Of a DNA stretch of 19,366 nt, positions 8,881 through 18,600 are shown piece after piece. The stretch comes from Nephromyces sp. MM_2019 (lineage: Eukaryota > Apicomplexa > Aconoidasida > Nephromycida). The translations under genes were made by a program, and so were the position numbers. The notes below the pieces were generated by a model. The model saw nothing but the letters and a program-made list of their open reading frames with translations, had not been told where the DNA came from and searched no databases. The DNA lies in the NCBI GenBank assembly GCA_015657535.1, contig JADHZB010001704.1, positions 2,278 to 21,643 on the forward strand, written 5' to 3'. How positions within the stretch are numbered: the first letter of the stretch is position 1; each line of letters starts with the position of its first letter.

Positions 8881-11358
8881 GCCAAGAGGTGCATTTTTGA
8901 ATGATGTTCCTGTAATAGTAGTTAAAATACTATTAATTTCACGAACGGATTTTTTATGTGCAGGAAGCTGCGCATTCCTATGGCTCAATACATAAATTTG
9001 AAAGAAGGCAACAGAAACGAGGAGCACCCGAGCTTCGCTGGTTTCTCATTTTTTCTTTAAAATTACGTTTCTTTTCATCTGCTAATCATGGAAAGACCTT
9101 GAAATTGCGTAAATATCTCTGTATGACTAATTCTTGATGTTTTGGAGCGGCTTTAAGCTCTAAAACGTCTTTTAGCAGCATTATGTTTCTTGAAATTTGC
9201 AAGCCTCTCAGCATATTTCCACGACGGTGATTGATTGAGCCTTGGTATGAAGAAGGTGTAGAGTTGCTCCGTATATGCAAAACTCTTCTAAGAACGCAAG
9301 TGGCACTTTTGGGCTACGAAATTCTCTCATTGTTTTGATGAACTCGCCCTGTATAGCCTTGTATTCTACGAGGTGGTATTTCCCCTTTTTGCAATGAATT
9401 CATTCTTTTATTCATAAAACAAAAATGAAAGCCAAGGTATTGCCTTTAGTCCAACCCTTCGTAAAAATAAGCTCAGGTTTGCATTAGCAACTCTTTTCAT
9501 GAAACTTTATGGGACTCCCAAATTCTTACTTTTCTTGCGCTACTCCGCTTTATCCGGCAATCTGAAGCGAATCATGCTTTTAAGGTTCCCCACTAATTTT
9601 AAATGCTGTATTGTCATGAAACCTCTTTGATCAAATATCAGTCCTATTCGTTTTGATTATTTTCATGAGAATTTTGTTGATTTTAATTAGCATATATTGG
9701 TATTTTTCATGAATATGTCGGTGATTTCTTGGCAACCGATAAGTCCAAATGTACGTGTGCTGCTTTATTGCACGATTTTACGATCATCTGAGGCATTGTA
9801 TTTTGTGGCTCTTGTTAATATAATATCATGAGAAACCTTTTGCAACAGCCACTATATAGTTGGGCAGTGCACGTTACTAGATTGCTGCGAATTGAATAAG
9901 TTGTCATATTTAGACAAGCAGTCCGAAATTTCAATAACAATTTTTATTCAACCAATAGCATTATACTTCTTCCCTGATGGCCATTAGACCAGAGCCTTAC
10001 TCCTTTGTCTCGCGCCATGGATATATTGTTGTGCGTTCCATAGTACTGGGTAATCAGTTTTCGCACAAGAACCTAGACAGGTAAAGGCAAGCGGCTGTAC
10101 CACTTCCTGTACACGAATATATACAGTAAACGCCCACTTTTGTGCCAATTCACACACAGCACAATAGGCTGACTGTTGTACTACTTTTAGCTTCAATGGC
10201 AATGGCACAAAGCCTTCTGATGCAAAGCCTTTTAAGTTACCACGAAATATTTCATAAGCGGTTTAGTCTTCCCATTTTTCCAGGCAATATAACTATCTCT
10301 GAATGCATTATTCAACATAATTGAGTTTTGCTCAAGAATCGTACTTCTCCTTTTTCCATGTGGAAATACTGCGTATTCACCTAGGAGGAATACTCACCCA
10401 GTCCCATACTCCAGCTGATGCCAACACTACCAATAACTGCACGCTACTGAGGAGCAGCTTCAGCTAGTTACTCCTTCATAGCATACTTTGATGGGAATCA
10501 CTAAAGGGAATCACTGCTGACGTATTACTAAAACTAAGTTTAGCCTTGGCTCTTCATAAGCAGCCAGCATAGGCAACTCTTACGCCTAAACCTTACCAGC
10601 GAAGTGAGGCATTCAAGACCTGACTTACCCGGTAGGAAGCAGCACGTCGATTTTATGTGACTAATGATGCCACCTGTGTGCAATATCCTATAACTCGGAG
10701 CGTTTGCTATATCCGCTCGCTTTGCTAGGTACTCTACGACAAACTCATATTCAGAGGGTTTCATATTGCAATTCCGCTTCGCTTTCAAGTTAGGGTTGGT
10801 TAGGCGTATCGAAAAGCAACAATAGCTAATGCACACATTCATATCATAAACAGATCAAGCCATCACTCCTTTGAAAATGCTTTTTGAGGATGGCCAAGTT
10901 CGGTATTCAAACATACACTTGCTTTTTTCCAAACAAAATTGCAAGAGTACTTCTTCCTGGCTTACTTCATTAACACTACCACGAGAACCTTGTAGCGAGA
11001 CAATCATTCCATCGAAGGCCCCTCAAATATAATTCTAGTGGGGCCATTTACATATTACTATCTCTTTGGATATGTGGAGACATCTATGACTCTTGTCCTG
11101 CATATATATCTCCAAATGGTATAAGAGGCTATTGGAGGCACCAGTACAGCACTAGCACATCAGAATATCTTCTTTATTTCTACGGTTCATCAAAATCAGA
11201 ACCGCCATAAAACACATGCAAGTTTTTGGTGAGCAGCCACAACAATAGATGCAAGTTCTACTCTTGGTGTGGCTGCTTTCAGGTTGCAATGGAAATTTTA
11301 GGATAGAGATTACATTAGACATTTTGACCCATGTTTTGCAGTGATTACGGCTGTGCAT
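8881..11358 (-). pseudogene. Interrupted minus-strand reading frames, possibly a decayed transposase-like element
   Basis: Several minus-strand frames are longer than usual but broken by stops and frame changes. 11358-10540 is one frame with four internal stops (two TAG, two TGA); it includes a Cys-rich CIYCCGCSPKTCMC patch and a 100-codon part reading KPSEYEFVVEYLAKRAD. 10262-9984 is open for 93 codons and contains FTVYIRVQEVVQPLAFTCLG, a pattern reminiscent of the MULE transposase core (YTI......P..FALL). 9480-9086 contains KYHLVEYKAIQGEF and LRGLQISRNIMLLKD. A further frame lies at 9010-8850. The MULE resemblance is weak, no terminal inverted repeats or target duplications were found, and open frames near this length are only slightly more than chance predicts. 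Alternative: ordinary noncoding DNA. Confidence 0.28.
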
Positions 11359-11424
11359 ACACCAAAAAACCTCATTTTGCTATTACCCCTCTAATTTATT
11401 TCAAAATAAAACTGAATACCATAT

Positions 11425-11730
11425 TTACCCGATTTGTTTTTTAAAGGATTGTTTTCTTTGCATGTTACCAAAGCAAACTAGCCGGTACTTTAAATCGAAA
11501 TCCATGCTTTCGGCAAGCTTAAAACTTCGTGGTACACACAATTTCGCGCAAGAGGATAATTCTTCCAGGAGTCGCCCCACCGCATACGCGAAGCATGAAA
11601 CAAATTCTACAAAGATAAAGCTACTGCAAACAATAGCAAGAAGACCTATGCGATATCCGTTCATTTTGGCGTAAGTTTTCCTAAAGGCCGCGGAGTTTTT
11701 CTCTATTTCTGCTTCTCAAATACTGAGGGG
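11425..11730 (-). CDS. Possible minus-strand exon with membrane segment
   Basis: About 98 codons are open, from near 11724 to TAA at 11425. It reads EIEKNSAAFRKTYAKMNGYR, then a hydrophobic segment GLLAIVCSSFIFVEFVSCFA suited to a membrane helix, then a basic C-terminus KKQIG. An acceptor-like ccttgcccccctcag lies just upstream. The frame is in register with the interrupted frame below it. No family recognised. The complementary strand is also open, so the strand is not certain. Confidence 0.3.
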
Positions 11731-13225
11731 GGCAAGGATATCTCGCCGTGAAATTAACTGGGTAAGCTTTTACAAACGCAAGAGATGTAACAACCCAAAA
11801 GTCAAAGAGAAGAAAGGAGTACAGGCATTCCATAATAAAAGGGAAGGCAGCTTCAAGTCAAAAGTCTACAAAACAACAGGGGGGTAATCAGTCTATTTTC
11901 ATGTAAAGAATACTTTTAAGAAATCTAAACTGAAATCGTGCTGAGGCTTGTTTCTATAAGCTTTAGATAATATCTCCAGCTAAAGCTTAAGAATTTACAT
12001 AAAGAAACACTTTACTGAACTCGAAGGGGGCAAAAAATTAAAATACGTTGATCTACCACTCAGCGCATCCGAAATAAAAATATTAGTTGTGTCATCTAAA
12101 CCAACGTGTAATCATGAACAATTATCTTTAGCTTATTCTCCAGGAATAATTAGGGAAATTTTCTTTATTAAACAGTAATTATAATGTAGAAAGAGGTTTT
12201 GATAATAGAACATGAGGTTTTAGAGTAGCCAAGGTGACTAAGTTATTGTCCGTAAAAAAGATAACTGCATCATTTGCCTTATATATAGTTAATTCAGTTC
12301 AAAAAGAAATAGGATTGAAGGGTGCTAAAATGATGGCTAACAACATATAACCAGATGCAAAACCCCACCCACCGCAAGGTATATTGGGCATGTGTGAGCT
12401 GGAAAAAAGGTAAGTTGAAGATCCTCGTACACAAAATATTGCGATCTTCAGTGTCTCCTAAGGTTCACTATATCATTTCTGAATCATCGATTATAGTCTG
12501 AGAAGCTATATAACTTATATCATTGGAGATTTTCTGAAGAAAAGTAATAGCTCTCATCAGATAGTTCGTTAATCAAAATATATAGCCTGAGAAGCTACAT
12601 AGCTGAATTACTAGGATTTTCCAAAGAATTTAGTTATTTCAACTGAGTATTACAATGAATCACCATCTTTTTTAACAATACGTAGTTAAAAATGGTGTGA
12701 TTATCAAAAATAAGGAGTAAAAAAAGCGGGTTTTTAGATGTTTTAAGCCAGCGTATGACGGGTTAAAAAGCAGTATTTCATCTTGTCTAATCCAGTATTT
12801 AACGTGGGAAAAGGTAATTTTTTTAATGCTTTAAGCTGGCCATAAGCTACTTTATAACTATAAAACCCAAGCTGCTATTATATACGGAAAAATTCACTAT
12901 CCTGTTGAGTACTGATGCACACACAAGCACTGAAAATAGTGCGAAAACATATAACTCAGAGAACGAACGTATCACAAAATTTTACAGCTAACTGCTGGAA
13001 AATTTTTTTTTGCTCAAAAGCCTTTGATAAGAACCACTCTATTCGTTACGAAGTATAAACTCAGTTGGAAAGCAGAAACTAGAATAAATGCTGTAATCGA
13101 TGGTAGAAAAAAAAGCATATGATGCATATTTCTGTACGATATCCCAATCCGACGTTTTCAGAGAAGGGCCGAATAAGCAAAAAACAAAAAATTCGAAATT
13201 TAAAAGGCGGAAAATCAGATTATGA
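11731..13225. other. AT-rich stretch without supportable genes
   Basis: No exon could be defended on either strand. It contains the diverged 89-bp repeat at 12492-12601 and, at 12917, the first CACACA word since 10.1 kb. A minus-strand frame at 13290-13039 is hydrophobic and AT-driven. Confidence 0.4.
12492..12601 (+). repeat. Diverged tandem repeat, 89-bp period
   Basis: TATAGTCTGAGAAGCTATATA at 12492-12512 recurs as TATAGCCTGAGAAGCTACATA at 12581-12601 (two differences). The following bases also resemble each other (ATTGGAGATTTTCTGAAGAA against ACTAGGATTTTCCAAAGAA). Confidence 0.65.
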
Positions 13226-13636
13226 AAGGAAATAGAAAAACACATCAACATACTACGAGCTAAAAGTAAGTCAAAGAATGAAAATACCAAACGAAAAGAG
13301 GCAAATTATAGCAAAACAAAGGAAACATCAAAATCTATCGAGAAGAAGCAGGAAAAGGCTATAAATTCAGTGGATAAGCACTTGATAATTTGTGAAGAAT
13401 CTAGCAAAAAACTTGAGGGTTGTGAGAGGTGTGAAGGAGAAGATGGAAGAGGGCAGAATTTGGATGAGGAGGTAAGAGGAGGGAAGACACCGGAACAATA
13501 TGAACGACGATGGACAAAGATGGAAGATGAGGGAAGACAACGGAACAATATGGACGATGATGGAAGAAGGTCAAACAATACCAAAGGTGATGGAGGAAGA
13601 TCAAAGAATGTAGAAAAAAATGGAAATCGAAGATGA
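13226..13636 (+). CDS. Possible plus-strand hydrophilic exon
   Basis: A frame open for 137 codons including the stop, beginning after a TGA at 13223 and ending TGA at 13634-13636. It is rich in Lys, Glu, Asn and Arg (KSKSKNENTKRKEAN; IEKKQEKAINSVDKHL) and ends in repeats of a D/E-G-R-x-x-NN pattern encoded by a minisatellite. A perfect-looking donor GATGAG|GTAAGA sits at 13472, which would end an exon there. Such a composition can also arise from purine-rich noncoding sequence. No family recognised. Confidence 0.3.
   Translation, partial: KEIEKHINILRAKSKSKNENTKRKEANYSKTKETSKSIEKKQEKAINSVDKHLIICEESSKKLEGCERCEGEDGRGQNLDEEVRGGKTPEQYERRWTKMEDEGRQRNNMDDDGRRSNNTKGDGGRSKNVEKNGNRR
13478..13610 (+). 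repeat. Purine-rich minisatellite
   Basis: The block GGGAAGACAMCGGAACAATA plus following bases occurs at 13481 and 13531 (period 50). Shorter variants with GATGGAAGAAGGTCAAACAA and GATGGAGGAAGATCAAAGAA follow at about 30-bp spacing. Confidence 0.7.
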
Positions 13637-14600
13637 AAAAGCTGGAAGAAGCATAATGCAGATGAAAAAGTTCAAAGCGTCTTCTCAGCATCAACGCACA
13701 CACAAAAGACAAAAAACTACAAAATATCTTCAAATCTAACCCAGCAAGACATTCAAAAGAGCGGAATTTTCCACTCTTACTACACCATGAAGGGAGATCT
13801 TCATCTACCTCATAAAAACACTAGAGAGAGAGATATAAATATATATTTATTTAAAGAGAATCAAGAAGCCCTGCAAACCGTGCTGGAAAATTCGCAACAG
13901 TAAAAAATGCTGGTGCACACACGCACACACACAAACAACTACAAAAGCGCTACCTCCGGTGTAAACACAGACCACGCAAGCTTCACCAACATGTATTATC
14001 AAAAGATGCATCAAAATAATGAAAAAAATTTTGCAAAGAATATACGCCAGTATGTGTGCAGGCAGCGGAATTCTTCTCTGAAGAGAAGCAGTTTTTGCAT
14101 TCCCAGTGGCCTTTTTATCACGTGTAACTGTGGCGCAGAGCACCAAAAACTTCAGCCTGCTATCAGCTAGTTTATAAAACACACATCAAAAATCAAGAAA
14201 GAAACCCTAGTGTGTTGATAAAAAAGTATCACAGCAGGTAAAGGAGGCGAAAAGATGCATCTTCATCACAAATGAAGAGTTTTTCGTAAAGGGAAGAAAC
14301 AAAACTGCATTTTCAAGATGAAACAGGAAACAGGAGAGCTTATATATATAAAGTATATTATATAGCATATATATGCAGATATACATATATTCTAATCTAT
14401 ACGATTTGGAGCATATACACACATATATATTATATACAGAGTATATCCATAGCTTACTAGGTCAGATCGAATAAAGTTATCATTAACACCATGCAAAAAG
14501 TGAGAAAAACAACATCAAAAACTCCTTTTGATAGACGCAAATCAATGAAGGAAGCACATGTGTCATGAGAAGGATAAAGATTTTGCGATAAAACGGATCT
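13637..14600. other. Uncertain region with overlapping frames
   Basis: A minus-strand frame (14182-13847, 111 codons, with hydrophobic part ILCKIFFIILMHLLIIHV) and a plus-strand frame (13907-14170) overlap. Neither has a family match. The minus one has an acceptor ttctcttcag at about 14083 and a GT-rich stretch (13911-13930) downstream, like the introns of the other minus-strand genes, so I favour it weakly. 14340-14445 is a TATATA-rich tract. Confidence 0.25.
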
Positions 14601-14800
14601 TCAATCCAGAATGTCAGTTTCACTTGGGATTTTGCTGTTTATACGTAAATTCATCATATTTTGCACAAAATCTGCGTAACAAACATAGGTTTTGACGTCT
14701 TCTGCTAAAATCGCTGGAATTTGATGGCAAACGCCACCCAAAATGGAGACGTAAGAGCACTTGCTGCACACTCTAATAGAAGCTGTTGTAGCATCTAAAA
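14601..14800 (-). CDS. C-terminal exon with clustered cysteines, family not recognised
   Basis: 65 codons plus TGA (14601-14603). It starts two bases before LDATTAS after the acceptor cgttataatgcgcag. It contains SIRVCSKCSYVSILGGVCHQ and, further on, VKTYVCYADFVQNMMNLR. The CxxC...CH spacing could bind zinc. The frame is well balanced and clearly protein-like. The upstream donor is unresolved: the nearest GT (37-nt intron at 14801-14837) gives a phase conflict with the Glu-rich frame. It may be a separate gene downstream of the protease gene that ends at 15423. Confidence 0.5.
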
Positions 14801-14837
14801 CTGCGCATTATAACGAGTTTAGCAGGTAAGCCTTGAC

Positions 14838-15037
14838 GTTCTTTGATTTTTCTGTATCTAATTCTTTTTCTTCAATTTCTTCGGCATGTTCTGCTTCTTG
14901 TTCATCAACTTCTTTGCTTTCTTCGTTTCTTCACTTTCGTCAGCTTCACTTGCCTTTCACCTTATTCACCTCTTTCATCATCATCGGCTTCTCCTTATTC
15001 AACTTCATCATCTTCAACTCCAATGATGCCAAGAGGC
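14838..15037 (-). CDS. Glu/Lys-rich tract, probably exonic, frame unresolved
   Basis: After an acceptor tttgctttattctgcag at about 15038 the minus strand reads PLGIIGVEDDEVE, then all three frames alternate in giving acidic or basic residues (ASEADESEETKKAKK; SKEVDEQEAEHAEEIEEKE). Each frame meets a stop or a frame change, so tiny introns, indels or plain purine-rich sequence are all possible. It should belong to the gene that ends at 14601. Confidence 0.35.
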
Positions 15038-15422
15038 TGCAGAATAAAGCAAAATAGCATTTTTTCCAAGAATTTCACAGCTCAGCTTCCTGAAATTTTC
15101 CACAAACTAAAAATCATATTATAAAACTTAGCGAAGCAGTGTAAAGCACGAAATGTAACGTCACACACACATCAGTTGAAAAAAGAAACTCTTAAACGCT
15201 GAAATTTTTCAAAATATTTCTGAATTTGTTGAATTTTAAAACCCTTCAATACTAACGAAAAAGATGATTCCATTGGTATAGCTTTAAAATGGAAAAGTGG
15301 TAACAAGATTTAATTCACACACACTGAATCTATTCTTGTATATGTCAGTGTGTGTATTACATATAAAACAAATAGATAAATCAGAAGCTAGCTTATTTGC
15401 CTTGAAACCTTCAATCTCCCAT
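15038..15422. other. Intergenic stretch between minus-strand genes
   Basis: Lies between the stop of the protease gene (15423) and the first acceptor of the downstream tract. AT-rich, with one short CA run near 15165. No exon or RNA gene seen. Confidence 0.35.
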
Positions 15423-15632
15423 TTAAAATTCTATTCGAGTAATACTAGGAGTAATAAGTGGAGAAACATCAAAAACCCCTATGGAATCTGCTTCACATAG
15501 CAAAACGAGCGACTCCTATATATGGTAATTCAGCAAAAAAATCGAAAAAATACGGAAAAACAAACGAAATCAACACACACGTAGGCTGAGATACACACAC
15601 ACACATACATTGAATCATGTAGAAGCAAGCTT
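15423..15632 (-). CDS. USP gene, two small 3' exons and stop
   Basis: Exon 15632-15609 (24 nt) reads ACFYMIQ between ttgctcaccag and T|GTATGTGTG. Exon 15515-15423 reads [18 protein letters not shown]...ITRIEF and TAA, after accatatatag. Their phases (1, then 0) disagree, which the many GTs inside the (GT)n donor region or a missed micro-exon could explain. The last exon is well supported as coding; its assignment to the USP gene is by position. Confidence 0.45.
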
Positions 15633-18600
15633 CTGGTGAGCAAGAAGAAATCCAACGCAAACAGTTACGATGTGCTGGTAAATTTTGAACTAATATATAC
15701 ACACCATATCCAAATAAATATAAAAATCACATCAGGACAAGCACACACACACACACACACACACGCTACTTTATACCTGCATTTCTATCATGTAGCATCA
15801 AGTTTTTCCACCAAAAACCTACTTTATCAAAGTTATTCGCAACCCTTCAGACATTTTATCCTGCAAATACTAGACTTTCCAGATTCATCTGAAAGATAGG
15901 ATTTAGACATTAACAAAAGGCGAGAAAAGTCTCTAAATACTACACCCTTATAGCCAACAAAAATACACTAAAAAATTATATGAAATAGGCAGATTTCGTC
16001 AAATGTGTTCAAACAAAAAGCTGCGAAATAGCGGATTTTGACGTTTTTTTCTTTTTGTTTATTAGACCTAGTATACACAATGTCTCAAATTTACAAAAAA
16101 CTTTAGTATCTAGCAATAAGAAATCCTATGTATATCTTTCAGGATACACTGCATGTCTACACTAGGGATACACCTCGAGAAGCTCATAAAATAAGGGTGT
16201 ATGTACACCCACCCCTCTAAACTAAGAAAAAAGTAAAGATGAATATGCAGTAGTTTCTAAATGCTAAGGATTATTCCTAGCAAATTCGAATTTAATCTCT
16301 CAAACTCAACAAAACTACACGCAAAATAGATTTTATACAAAATATGAGCGAGAAAGCCCCTTTTTCGATGCTTTCCTCATATTTGTATACATATCGAGAT
16401 AAAACTAGAATAAGCGATTTAAACCGCTAGAAAATCGGTTATTCAATCAAAAAAAGGCTGCTATATTGACAGCACCAAACATCACTAAAGAGCGCTTTTA
16501 AAGGCATGAAAAAGCTCGTTTTTTTGTATACTTAATTGGAGTAAAGAATACCGCAGAAATTGCAGTTGCAGTCACAGAAAGAAAGAAAGAATGAATGAAG
16601 AAGACGGTTTTTCCATGAAAATAAAACGCATATTCAAGAAAACATCTTCTTTTTTCAAGAAATCTTAAAGAATGGCTTTTATGAAGAGGAGACTTAAAAA
16701 AAAGCACTGTTTCCACATATATACCACGTTTTTAATCTCTCTTATATATTACAAAAACTGCGATAAAAGTTTGGTAAAAACAAAAAAGAAGAAGAGAGTT
16801 TTTTGATAGCTTTCACTCACATCTTCTAGCGAAGACACAAAGCAAACTCACACAAAGATGCTATTAAAAATTGCTAAAAACAGCGATTTGCTACTCACCG
16901 AAGATAAAAATGTTGAAAGACGAAAATTTTTTGTCTTATTAGGCATATTCACTTCTTCTGTGTGCAAAATACCTGCAGAACTTTCATAAAATAGCAAACA
17001 TGGCGTCATACGTTTACCACAGCATATTTGAATTACCGATGACCAAGAGGGTAGCTCCTGAATATAAATAAACGAAGAAGAAGCAAGAAAATCTATATAA
17101 TATCAGCAAAAAGCAGAGAAAATTTATGAAGCATAACGTCTAACAAAATTTTTTATCAATAAAGCCAAAGAAGAATACCACACACACACACACACACACA
17201 CTGAAAAATAAGAGCTTTCATGTGCTCTTCCTCTTGAGAAGATATATATAAAAATTTGGTGACAAAAAGTGAAATTTTACATAATTGAGGCAAAATTGCT
17301 CCTCTTTCTTCAATAATGCAGGAAAAACACAACACGATGATTAACGAATGAAAGCTCATGAAAAGGAATACAAAAACTTAATTGATCCAATCGTACACAC
17401 ACACACACAAACACACACACACAAACACAATATAGCACTCGAATTTTTTCACCATTTCTAAACAACAGTTGAGTGAAAGAGCTCTTTTCACGCATGCTGC
17501 AAGCTCTGTTCGTTTGGATATCAAGTCTGCGTGTGTGCGAGGTAAGCATGAACAAGCAATTTCACGTGCATATACCGTGGGTGTATATACCACCAGCTTC
17601 ACAAATTCCTACCAAAAAAGCACATCAAAACAATCACAATGCAAGCGTTCATAAACAATAAGTAATCATTAAACTATGAAGCAAATTCTACACACTGCTG
17701 TGTGCGTGGGTGTACTTGCATTTGTGTGCGTGTGCGTGGGTTTACTTGCAAGCGTGTGCGTACGTGTACTTACACGCGTGTGCGTGGGTTTACTTGCATG
17801 CGTGTGTACGTAAGTTCTTTTAATCTACCAATAAAGGATATCTATAAGGTAAGAAATAATACCAGTATTCTAAAACCATTTAAATATGTGTGTACTTTAT
17901 GAGAAAAAGATTTTCCTGCTCTGGAATGGTCACACACACACACACTGAATATCCATATCTTTCTAATGCTTTGAAAGAGGACAAACATCAAATTAGAAGA
18001 TTAAAAACTACACACACACACACACACACACACACGCAAACGCTGAATATAGTCAAAACTGCAATTCCTATTTCTGTAAAGGTCGTAACAGAAATTCCCA
18101 AAACGTTTAACTTTAATTCGTAAAAAAAATGCGGATTTTCGGCTAAATTTCGCCCAATGAAGTAACAGATGCAGAGAAGAATAGAAAAACACACTTTTTC
18201 CGAGAATTTGCAGCTTCATAATGCAGTTTACTTACTTTGACTACTGAATCATCAAAAAGACACCATTTCATTATTTTCCAATTGTAGAAGTACGCCACGT
18301 AGTGTTTTCCATAAAAGCAGATCATACCCCTATAGGAAATAAAGCGCATAGTAAAAATGGTGGTGTACGTACACTCTCAAAGAAGGGGGGGGTGAATATA
18401 TAGTAAAAGAGGGGCGTGAAAATATTCAAAGAAGGGGATAGGTATTATATTAAACGAATTGGAGTGAGTATATTAAAGGAGGAGGGTGGGTGTGTGCATG
18501 AAAGGAGGGGTGTATGCACACTTAACAAAGCGTTGTATGTACACTAAAAAAACGGGAATGGTGTATGTACATTGAAGGAGGGAGGTATGCAAACTAAACG

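Noticed and set aside
10381..10440. A 17-nt intron (GTGAGT...CCTAG) at about 10382-10398 and another at about 9263-9279
   Set aside because: Both join frames in phase, but neighbouring frame changes cannot be closed by any GT-AG pair, so the pattern is likely chance within a broken frame.
8881..11358. A reassigned genetic code with TGA as tryptophan
   Set aside because: TGA fits Trp at several stops, but the firm exons of the Sec6-like and USP genes use only TGG for Trp and have no in-frame TGA. TGG to TGA decay in a dead gene explains it equally well.
14833..15124. Plus-strand Ser/Phe-rich frames
   Set aside because: They are the complement of the Glu/Lys-rich minus-strand tract, where splice signals and the downstream exon support the minus strand.
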